From assembly GCA_965660955.1 (NCBI GenBank), contig CBFIBY010000143.1, positions 1 to 6,924 on the forward strand: a DNA stretch of 6,924 bases, written 5' to 3'. Under the pieces are notes generated by a model. It saw nothing but the letters and a program-made list of their open reading frames with translations. It did not search any database and was not told the DNA's origin. The first letter of the stretch is position 1; each line of letters opens with the position of its first letter. Both the position numbers and the translations under genes were made by a program. The DNA comes from UBA2040 sp965660955 (GTDB lineage Bacteria; Bacteroidota; Bacteroidia; Flavobacteriales_D; Crocinitomicaceae). Below are positions 1 to 5,272 of the stretch, in pieces.

Positions 1-1029
1 ATTGTCTTTCGAATATTCACCCCACGGTAAATCCAAGAACAAATCCAAGTAGTTCAATTGAACGGAATACTCAGCTCCTTGCGGATTCATGCGCTTTAAT
101 TTGTCCAATTCTTTGTTGAACAATTTCAGTTCTTTATCTGAAAACTTCTTTTTTGAAGCGCGTTCTTCTAAATCCTTCGCATCTTCCATTTGTGGATTAT
201 CACCTAATTCTTCTTGAATGGTGCGCATTTGTTGCTGCAAGAAATAATCCCGTTGTTGCTTGTCAAGATCTTGACGCACCTTGTCTTGAATCTCATTGCG
301 CATTTCCAGCATTTGTGATTCCATCTCAAGATGTTCCATAACCTTCTTTGCCCGAATTTGAATATCTAATTCTTCCAGCATACCTTGTTTTTTGGATACA
401 TCGGCATTCATGTTGGAACAAATGAAATTCACTAGGAACGTTGGACTGTCAATATTTCCTATGGCAAATGAAGCTTCCGAAGGAATATTCGGACTATCGC
501 GAATGATTTGAAGTGCTTTTTCCTTGATACTTTCAATCATCATCCCCAATTGCTTGTTCTTTTTGTCAAACTTGGGTTCAGAAAGCAACTCGACTTTCGC
601 TTTAAGATAAGGTTCACTTTGCGTTGGTTCAATCATCTTGAATCGACGTTTCCCTTGAATAATAGCCGTTGAACTCCCATCAGGCATTTTTAATAAACGT
701 ACGATTTGTGCGACCGTCCCAACATCATGCATATCTGCAAATTCAGGAGATTCCTCGTCTTGATCTTTTTGCGATACCACTCCGATGATCTTGTCACCTT
801 TGTTCGCATCTTGAATCAATTTGATGGATTTATCTCTTCCAACGGTAATCGGTATTACGACACCTGGAAAGAGCACGTTATTGCGCAAAGAAAGAATGGG
901 TAATTCATTGCTGAACTCTTGCTTATTCATCGACTCTTCCTCTTCAGAAGTAATCAATGGAATAAATTCGGCGTCTTGTTCACCGCCTTGGTTCAATTGT
1001 AGTAATGTTTTATCAAATATATTGTCCAT
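1..1029 (-). CDS. lon: ATP-dependent protease Lon (endopeptidase La), N-terminal part, runs off the left edge
   Basis: This is the N-terminal 343 residues of Lon, the cytoplasmic AAA+ serine protease that degrades misfolded and short-lived regulatory proteins. The frame is open from ATG at 1029 to the window edge. After an acidic 40-residue leader, the LON substrate-binding domain starts with ELPILSLRNNVLFPGVVIPI (about residues 42-61) and continues through GVVSQKD, VAQIVRLLKMPDGSS and IQGKRRF. Next come NIPSEASF, the long helical stretch IQDKVRQDLDKQQRDYFLQQ-QMRTIQEELG, and LDLPWGEYSKDN at the edge, just before the AAA+ module. The Walker motifs and the Ser-Lys catalytic dyad lie outside the window, so activity cannot be judged. 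Lon proteins are usually about 800 residues, so somewhat under half is present. The ATG at 1029 suits the acidic leader seen in Bacteroidota Lons as I recall them. It lies on the same strand as the GlmU-like gene, 199 bp downstream of it, and probably has its own promoter. Confidence 0.96.
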   Translation of the reverse strand, partial: MDNIFDKTLLQLNQGGEQDAEFIPLITSEEEESMNKQEFSNELPILSLRNNVLFPGVVIPITVGRDKSIKLIQDANKGDKIIGVVSQKDQDEESPEFADMHDVGTVAQIVRLLKMPDGSSTAIIQGKRRFKMIEPTQSEPYLKAKVELLSEPKFDKKNKQLGMMIESIKEKALQIIRDSPNIPSEASFAIGNIDSPTFLVNFICSNMNADVSKKQGMLEELDIQIRAKKVMEHLEMESQMLEMRNEIQDKVRQDLDKQQRDYFLQQQMRTIQEELGDNPQMEDAKDLEERASKKKFSDKELKLFNKELDKLKRMNPQGAEYSVQLNYLDLFLDLPWGEYSKDN

Positions 1030-1125
1030 AGTAAAGTCAAAATTGCGCCAAGTTGTCAGTGGAAAAATGAGCTTCATTCGTGAAACCTATATTTTCAGCA
1101 CTTTAAAGGCGTGATGACTAATAAG

Positions 1126-1140
1126 ACAAAGGGTGTGCCA
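1126..1140 (-). promoter_or_regulatory. Candidate sigma-54-type (-24/-12) promoter for lon
   Basis: Read on the minus strand this is TGGCACACCCTTTGT. It matches the sigma-54 consensus TGGCAC-N5-TTGC at every fixed position except the last (T instead of C), with the correct spacing between the GG and the TTG. It would start transcription near 1115 and leave a leader of about 85 nt before the lon ATG at 1029. An alternative is a housekeeping promoter closer to the gene: minus-strand TAGGTTTC (1082-1089) is one base off the Bacteroidota TAnnTTTG element, but has no clear -33 partner. This is a pattern match only. Confidence 0.45.
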
Positions 1141-1170
1141 TTGTTCGGGAAGTGGAAATTTTGTCGGGAA
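1141..1170. repeat. Two direct repeats upstream of the lon promoter candidate
   Basis: The plus strand reads TTGTTCGGGAA at 1141-1151 and TTGTCGGGAA at 1161-1170, identical apart from one extra T. Their starts are 20 bp apart, roughly two helical turns, so both would face the same side of the DNA. They abut the upstream edge of the sigma-54-like element at 1126-1140. They could bind an activator, though bacterial enhancer sites usually lie farther upstream, so steric control is equally possible. They may also be chance. Confidence 0.3.
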
Positions 1171-1228
1171 ATGAGATGAAAAAACAATCGCGGAGAGTTC
1201 GAAGAATTTCGCAAAGGGCGCTGAGAGG

Positions 1229-2356
1229 TCAGCTTTTTAGCGCTTGTAGTATTAGAATATCTTCAGCACTCAACTCAACTCCTCTCCGAATCATCATCGC
1301 ATTTGCGGCATCGCATGCTTTGTCAAAATCAAAGGGAACGAATTCTTCGCCTCCCCAAGAAAAAGAAGGAATGAATTTTTGAGGAAAGTTGCCGCCGTAG
1401 ATATTACAGGATACACCAATGACAGTCGCTGTGTTAAACATCGTGTTGATGCCACATTTGCTATGATCTCCCATGGTGACACCCATGAATTGTGTATCGG
1501 TTTGTTCTTCTTTCTGCGAAACGTAGCTATATGTGCGAATGTTAGAATAATTGTTTTTCAGATTGGACGTATTGGTGTCAGCACCTAAATTACACCATTC
1601 ACCGATGAGCGAATTACCCATATATCCGTCGTGTCCTTTGTTGGAGTATGCTTGAAGAATAGAATTGCCCACTTCTCCACCTACCTTACAATGCGGACCA
1701 ATAGTCGTTGCACCGTAGATTTTCGCACCCATTTTAACCGTTGAATTATCACAAAGCGCAAAAGGACCACGAACCATTGAACCTTCCATGATTTCGGCCT
1801 TCTCGCCTATGTAAATTGGACCTTCCGTTGTGTTTAAAACACAAGCTTCTGCTTTTGCACCCTCTTCAAGGAATACCAAACGTGGGTCACCAATTACAGT
1901 TACGGTGTTGGGAAGCAATTCAGAATTGATTCCTGCAGTGATTAATTCAAAGTCGCTTTTGATGGCTTTGTCGTTTTTTTGAAACAAATGCCAGCGTTTA
2001 GTAATCGTCACTACTTCTTGTCCGGTATATTGTAATATCGTCGCGCCAGTTCCTTTCATTCCCAGCCATGTATCACCTTGATACAAAGCCGTATTATCTT
2101 CCATACTGTTCAAAACAGAAACGTAATCTTCGTTAGGAATCACATTCGCAGGCAAAGACAAATCCCAATCCTTCTGCAGTGGATATTTTACTTGCAAATA
2201 CTTTTCCGTAGCAAAACAAAATTCTGCTTCTGGAAAGTTCTCTTCCCAACGCTCTTCAAAGGTTAGAATTCCCATGCGCAATAGAGCAACTGGTTTCGTT
2301 AAGCTCAAGGGAGCAAATTCAAGATGAAGATTATTGTCGTGAAGTTGAATTTTCAT
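1229..2356 (-). CDS. Alternative GlmU-like sugar nucleotidyltransferase / left-handed beta-helix acetyltransferase
   Basis: This 375-residue protein resembles the Bacteroidota form of GlmU (NTP_transf_4 plus hexapeptide-repeat fold; the family I recall as alt_bact_glmU). GlmU enzymes acetylate glucosamine-1-phosphate and then form UDP-GlcNAc, the precursor of peptidoglycan and lipid A. The N-terminus has FAPLSLTKPVALLRMGILTF (14-33) in place of the classical GxGTRM...PK loop. Residues about 160-325 form the left-handed beta-helix, with turns such as AKIYGATTIGPHCKVGGEVG. The stretch NKGHDGYMGNSLIGEWCNLGAD (239-260) parallels the acetyltransferase centre of classical GlmU: His242 and Tyr245 match the catalytic His and Tyr, and NTSNLKNNY follows. 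The acetyltransferase half thus looks intact; the nucleotidyl half is assigned by family resemblance only. It starts 4 nt after the symporter stop, so it is probably co-transcribed. Exact substrates could differ from those of GlmU. Confidence 0.85.
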   Translation of the reverse strand: MKIQLHDNNLHLEFAPLSLTKPVALLRMGILTFEERWEENFPEAEFCFATEKYLQVKYPLQKDWDLSLPANVIPNEDYVSVLNSMEDNTALYQGDTWLGMKGTGATILQYTGQEVVTITKRWHLFQKNDKAIKSDFELITAGINSELLPNTVTVIGDPRLVFLEEGAKAEACVLNTTEGPIYIGEKAEIMEGSMVRGPFALCDNSTVKMGAKIYGATTIGPHCKVGGEVGNSILQAYSNKGHDGYMGNSLIGEWCNLGADTNTSNLKNNYSNIRTYSYVSQKEEQTDTQFMGVTMGDHSKCGINTMFNTATVIGVSCNIYGGNFPQKFIPSFSWGGEEFVPFDFDKACDAANAMMIRRGVELSAEDILILQALKS

Positions 2357-2360
2357 GGTA

Positions 2361-3866
2361 CTAATTTAAGACTTCTACTTTCTTTTTGGAAATCAAGAAA
2401 AGTGAAGCAAAGGTCAATACTGAATTTAAGATGATTAATTCAAATCCAATTTTATATCGTCCAAAGATGCCAACGGGAACGTTTTTAACAACAACTCCTC
2501 CTGGTCCACCTGCTGAGAAGTACCAAAGTATAATAGTAACAGCAACGGCTAATAAACACATGACAGGAACCAATTTGTCGTTCAACGTTCGTTTGGTCAA
2601 TATCCCAAAGAAGAACATGGCGATAAGCGGTCCGTATGTGAATCCAGCAAAGAACATAATTTGTCCGATGGCGCTCATCGTCGTAGTGTATTTCAAAACG
2701 ATAATAATCACCAATAAAAGCAAAGAAACGAAGACATGCACCCGCTTTCTTAATTTATATTGCTCATCACTTGATTTCTTTTTAAAATTGAAGATATCGT
2801 GTGAAAATGAAGTCGTAAGCGCGGTTAATGCACTATCGGCGCTTGAATATGCCGCAGCAATTAGTCCAATTAGAAATAAAACGCCGACAAACAAACCTGT
2901 TTTGGAATGAATAGCTATTGTTGCGAAGAGGTCATCACCTTTCACTCCGGTTCCAATTCCCGTCTGCTCGGCGTACATGTACAACAATGCTCCAAGGGAA
3001 AGAAAAATCAAGTTCACAAAAACCAAAACTGTAGCGAAACTCATCATGTTTTTCTGTGCTTCACCGATATTCTTGCAAGAGAGATTCTTTTGCATCATGT
3101 CTTGATCCAGTCCCGTCATTCCAATGGCAATGAAAATCCCACCAAAGAAATGTTTCCAGAAATAATTCTTCTCAAACCAATCATCAAAAAAGAAGATACG
3201 CGAATACGGACTGTTTTTAATGGTTGAAACAACGCCTTCTTCGCGCAGGTCAAGCTCTCCGATAATGATATAACACATCACCAAGACAGCTGCGATCATA
3301 AAAAATGTTTGTAGCGTGTCGGTCCAGATGATTGTTTTTATTCCTCCTTTGTTCGTATACACCCATATCAGCGCAATTGATAGAAACACTGTGACTTCAA
3401 ACGGAACATTGAATTCATCGAAAAGGAATAATTGGAGAACATTTGCTACAAGCAATAATCGAATAGATGCACCTAACAAACGACTTCCTAGAAAGAAAAT
3501 GGCGCCCGTTTTGTGCGAATAGAATCCGAATCGTTCTTCCAGATAGGTATAAATCGAGGTCAGATTCATACGGTAATAAATCGGCATGAGCACATAAGCC
3601 ACAATGATGTAGCCAATTAAATACCCAAATACGACTTGCATGTAGGAAAACTGATTATCCGGATTGCCCACCCAACCTGGAATACTAATAAAAGTAACGC
3701 CTGAAAGTGAAGCGCCAATCATTCCGAAGGCAACCAAATACCACGGTGACTTTTTATTGCCTGTAAAAAAGGAATCGTTGTCGGCACCGCGTGAAGTCAA
3801 TCGAGCAACAGCAAGCAGCACTGCGAAGTACCCAGCAATTAATGAAACGATAAGAATCGGACTCAT
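2361..3866 (-). CDS. Sodium:solute symporter (SSS family)
   Basis: This is a 501-residue inner-membrane transporter of the SSS family (PutP/SGLT relatives), which couples uptake of a small organic solute to sodium entry. It is almost entirely hydrophobic helices, consistent with the roughly 13-TM LeuT-like fold of the family. Recognisable parts are FGMIGASLSGVTFISIPGWV (47-66) in the first core helix, the signature-like NKGGIKTIIWTDTLQTFFMI (172-191), GMTGLDQDMMQKNLSCKN (249-266), and AAAYSSADSALTALTTSFSH (337-356). The last carries the small and hydroxyl residues typical of the sodium-site helix. The C-terminus is a short basic tail, SKKKVEVLN. The length suits the family. The substrate cannot be read from sequence; candidates include sugars, amino acids, sialic acid or pantothenate. 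The gene leads an operon with the GlmU-like enzyme, which might hint at an amino-sugar substrate, but that is a guess. Its ATG lies opposite the divergent regulator region. Confidence 0.94.
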   Translation of the reverse strand: MSPILIVSLIAGYFAVLLAVARLTSRGADNDSFFTGNKKSPWYLVAFGMIGASLSGVTFISIPGWVGNPDNQFSYMQVVFGYLIGYIIVAYVLMPIYYRMNLTSIYTYLEERFGFYSHKTGAIFFLGSRLLGASIRLLLVANVLQLFLFDEFNVPFEVTVFLSIALIWVYTNKGGIKTIIWTDTLQTFFMIAAVLVMCYIIIGELDLREEGVVSTIKNSPYSRIFFFDDWFEKNYFWKHFFGGIFIAIGMTGLDQDMMQKNLSCKNIGEAQKNMMSFATVLVFVNLIFLSLGALLYMYAEQTGIGTGVKGDDLFATIAIHSKTGLFVGVLFLIGLIAAAYSSADSALTALTTSFSHDIFNFKKKSSDEQYKLRKRVHVFVSLLLLVIIIVLKYTTTMSAIGQIMFFAGFTYGPLIAMFFFGILTKRTLNDKLVPVMCLLAVAVTIILWYFSAGGPGGVVVKNVPVGIFGRYKIGFELIILNSVLTFASLFLISKKKVEVLN

Positions 3867-4006
3867 AAAGTTGTTTTTACAAGATTAAGGAATAAATGGA
3901 AGTGAATGTTGACATTTTTCGATAGTTAATACAGGATAAAATGTTAAAAACAAGTTATGAATTTTTTAATGAATTTTTGACACAGAGAAAATACTTCACA
4001 ATATAG

Positions 4007-4054
4007 TGTTGGACATTTTGCCAATTGTAAAATTGGAGAATTGGAGAATTTTTA
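4007..4054. repeat. AATT-phased octamer array, copy 1 (upstream of the ArsR-type gene)
   Basis: Six consecutive 8-nt units lie here, most opening with AATT. AATT begins exactly at 4023, 4031, 4039 and 4047, and the two units before it (TGTTGGAC, ATTTTGCC) are degenerate versions in the same phase. AATTGGAG occurs twice in tandem. Positions 4008-4036 are identical, with one mismatch, to 4484-4512 beyond the regulator gene. The centre also forms a short dyad, CCAATT-GTAA-AATTGG (4021-4036). The array lies about 100 nt upstream of the regulator's start codon and about 140 nt upstream of the symporter's start on the other strand. Its function is unknown. Confidence 0.7.
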
Positions 4055-4084
4055 TTCTGTGGGTGAAGAATTATATAAAAACCT

Positions 4085-4134
4085 GTTGATAGAAATGAAC
4101 TTTTTACTTATCTTATGTAAAAAGAACCATCAAC
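4085..4134. promoter_or_regulatory. Nested inverted repeat before the ArsR-type gene, candidate autoregulatory operator
   Basis: A perfect 8-bp inverted repeat, CTTTTTAC (4100-4107) and GTAAAAAG (4117-4124), encloses 9 nt. Outside it lies a second perfect pair, GTTGAT (4085-4090) and ATCAAC (4129-4134). The spacer holds TATCTTAT (4109-4116 region), a weak match to the TAnnTTTG promoter element. The structure ends 21 nt before the ATG at 4156. ArsR-family repressors usually bind dyads of this size overlapping their own promoter, so autorepression is a natural reading. If transcription starts upstream, the same bases could instead fold into a leader hairpin. Confidence 0.5.
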
Positions 4135-4155
4135 TCACCAACTAAAAGAGATAAA

Positions 4156-4449
4156 ATGGCAGCATCAAAAACCAAATATTACAGTAACGAAGAGATCAAA
4201 TTAGCTCAAACCGCAAGAGCCCTATCTCATCCAGCTAGAGTTCGAATCCTAAGTCTTATAAAAGACAAAGGGTTTGTCCGAAATTGCGACTTAATGCCTC
4301 TTTTACGACTAGACAAAAATACAATTCACCATCATTTGATAAAATTGAAGGACGCTGAACTTGTACGATCAGAGTTTAACCACAATAGTTATCTAATTGT
4401 TAAGCAAGAAGATGCTGATAAAAAAATCGAGCGCTTGGGGTTGATTTAA
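4156..4449 (+). CDS. ArsR-type winged helix-turn-helix transcriptional regulator
   Basis: This 97-residue cytoplasmic DNA-binding protein has the size and layout of single-domain ArsR-family regulators, which bind operators as dimers. The opening helix LAQTARALSHPARVRILSLI (16-35) holds the family's typical 'LSHPARVRIL' core. NCDLMPLLRLDKNTIHHHLI (43-62) forms the helix-turn-helix, with DKNTIHHHLIKLKDAELV as recognition helix, and residues about 70-83 form the beta wing. The ELCVCDL metal motif of arsenic/cadmium sensors is absent, and Cys44 is the only cysteine, so classical thiolate metal sensing is unlikely. Three adjacent histidines (58-60) lie in the recognition helix, where they more probably contact DNA. 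A nested dyad directly upstream suggests autoregulation. Octamer arrays lie on both sides of the gene. No target operon is evident; the nearest candidates are the divergent symporter and the downstream DUF7935-like gene. Confidence 0.88.
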   Translation: MAASKTKYYSNEEIKLAQTARALSHPARVRILSLIKDKGFVRNCDLMPLLRLDKNTIHHHLIKLKDAELVRSEFNHNSYLIVKQEDADKKIERLGLI

Positions 4450-4482
4450 TTGCTTTTGACTCATTCTCTTCATTACTGCGCG

Positions 4483-4546
4483 CGTTGGACATTTTGCCAA
4501 TTGTATAATTGGCAAATTTTCTAATTAGCTATTTTTCGAATTGCAG
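4483..4546. repeat. AATT-phased octamer array, copy 2 (downstream of the ArsR-type gene), with a 24-nt palindrome
   Basis: Eight consecutive 8-nt units lie here in strict phase. AATT begins at 4499, 4507, 4515, 4523 and 4539, and the units at 4483, 4491 and 4531 are degenerate (CGTTGGAC, ATTTTGCC, ATTTTTCG). Within it, 4493-4516 is a perfect inverted repeat: TTTGCCAATT, a GTAT loop, then AATTGGCAAA. Positions 4484-4512 repeat 4008-4036 with a single mismatch. The array starts 33 nt after the regulator's stop codon and lies about 110 nt before the next promoter. The hairpin could help end transcription, but only a short T run follows. The 8-nt phase suggests a degenerate dispersed repeat family rather than a plain terminator. 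Confidence 0.7.
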
Positions 4547-4574
4547 AAAATAACGTCTTTTTAAAACACACCTA

Positions 4575-4591
4575 TTCAGTACCGAACTGAA
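4575..4591. promoter_or_regulatory. Short dyad TTCAGT-N5-ACTGAA
   Basis: TTCAGT (4575-4580) and ACTGAA (4586-4591) form a perfect 6-bp inverted repeat around ACCGA. It lies about 65 bp upstream of the promoter element of the DUF7935-like gene, so it could be a protein-binding site. Six-bp dyads also arise by chance in AT-rich DNA. Confidence 0.25.
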
Positions 4592-4656
4592 GAATTATAA
4601 ACCAAACAACGTTAAAATCAAAACTGTAACTTAATCAAAGCTTCTTCGATATAAAG

Positions 4657-4664
4657 TATATTTG
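4657..4664 (+). promoter_or_regulatory. Bacteroidota -7 promoter element for the DUF7935-like gene
   Basis: TATATTTG matches the Bacteroidota -7 consensus TAnnTTTG perfectly. No good TTTG -33 box is visible at the usual 17-21 nt upstream. Transcription would start around 4670, leaving a leader of about a dozen nt before the ATG at 4683. The in-frame TTG at 4662 lies inside this element and could not be on the transcript, which supports the ATG as start. Confidence 0.55.
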
Positions 4665-4682
4665 TCAACAACAAAAATAACT

Positions 4683-5204
4683 ATGGATATCTTCTTACAA
4701 ATCATCATGTCAGTTGCACCAGCGGTGGTGGTATTTTTCACTACGGCGTTATTCCTTAAGAATCAAGGACAGAAAGAGTTGCGAAACGCGCACATGGAAA
4801 TGAAAAAAGAACGACAAAAACACTTTTTACCAGAACGAACAGAAGCGTATCAACGCGGTGTTTTATTGTTGGAACGAATTCACCCCAACGCCCTGGTAAT
4901 GCGTGTCCACAACCCTGGAATGCCAGCTAAAGCGTTCCAAGCGGACCTTATTTCAGCTGTAAGAGAGGAATACGATCACAATGTCGCTCAACAGCTATTT
5001 ATTTCGAATGAAGCGTGGACCTTACTTAAAAAAGCAAAAGACGAAACGGTTAAAATCATAAATATTGCCGGCGAAAAAATGAGCGCAACAAGTATGTCGA
5101 CCGATTTGGCGCAGAAAATATTTGAAATGGTTGGTGAAATAGGTGAATTGCCTTCGGAAATCGCAGTAGAATATCTCAAGAAAGAATTTCAAGAATTGTT
5201 GTAA
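4683..5204 (+). CDS. Membrane-anchored DUF7935-like conserved Bacteroidota protein of unknown function
   Basis: This 173-residue protein has one N-terminal membrane helix (about residues 4-25, IIMSVAPAVVVFFTTALFL within it). A charged linker rich in Lys, Glu and Arg follows (about 30-52), then a largely helical cytoplasmic-type domain. Characteristic stretches are LPERTEAYQRGVLLLERIHP (49-68), VMRVHNPGMPAKAFQADLIS (72-91), EEYDHNVAQQLFISNEAWTL (95-114) and the C-terminal EIAVEYLKKEFQELL. This pattern matches a protein widespread in Bacteroidota that I recall as DUF7935; no function is established to my knowledge. A longer reading from TTG at 4662 would add MSTTKIT but overlaps the promoter element, so ATG 4683 is preferred. 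The helix looks like a membrane anchor rather than a cleaved signal, as no clear cleavage site is seen. The gene stands alone, ending at a strong terminator shared with the convergent FKBP operon. Confidence 0.8.
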   Translation: MDIFLQIIMSVAPAVVVFFTTALFLKNQGQKELRNAHMEMKKERQKHFLPERTEAYQRGVLLLERIHPNALVMRVHNPGMPAKAFQADLISAVREEYDHNVAQQLFISNEAWTLLKKAKDETVKIINIAGEKMSATSMSTDLAQKIFEMVGEIGELPSEIAVEYLKKEFQELL

Positions 5205-5223
5205 ACCAACTTATTCAAAAAAT

Positions 5224-5258
5224 AAAAAGCCGCATCAGTAACGATACGGCTTTTTTTT
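5224..5258. terminator. Bidirectional rho-independent terminator
   Basis: AAAAAGCCG (5224-5232) pairs with CGGCTTTTT (5247-5255). The stem can be extended inside by three more pairs after one mismatch, and eight T follow on the plus strand. Read on the minus strand, the A run gives a matching T tract. It lies in the 68-bp gap between convergent genes, 20 nt after the DUF7935-like stop and 15 nt after the lipoprotein stop on the other strand, and can serve both. Confidence 0.88.
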
Positions 5259-5272
5259 ATATTCTTTTTTTC

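Noticed and set aside
1218..1243. GCGCT...AGCGC inverted repeat at the end of the GlmU-like gene as a terminator
   Set aside because: Only five pairs with a 16-nt loop and no following T tract on the minus strand.
1152..1382. 76-codon plus-strand frame in the lon upstream gap
   Set aside because: About two-thirds of it is antisense to the 3' end of the GlmU-like gene. It is Ser/Arg-rich and has no recognisable fold, so it is not supported as a gene.
2386..2910. 174-codon plus-strand open frame
   Set aside because: It lies wholly antisense to the symporter gene, and its translation is low-complexity and resembles no family. The opposite strand encodes a clear SSS protein over the full length.
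3880..3887. Minus-strand TAATCTTG as promoter of the symporter operon
   Set aside because: It is one base off TAnnTTTG and has no -33 partner at a suitable distance. The position is plausible, but the match is too weak to annotate.
3905..3916. AATGT-TG-ACATT dyad in the divergent intergenic region
   Set aside because: Five-bp arms in AT-rich DNA; expected often by chance and not clearly placed relative to a promoter.
4007..4546. CRISPR array or phage attachment sites
   Set aside because: The 8-nt units are contiguous without spacers and there are no cas genes. The two 29-nt repeats have no integrase, tRNA or mobile gene between them.
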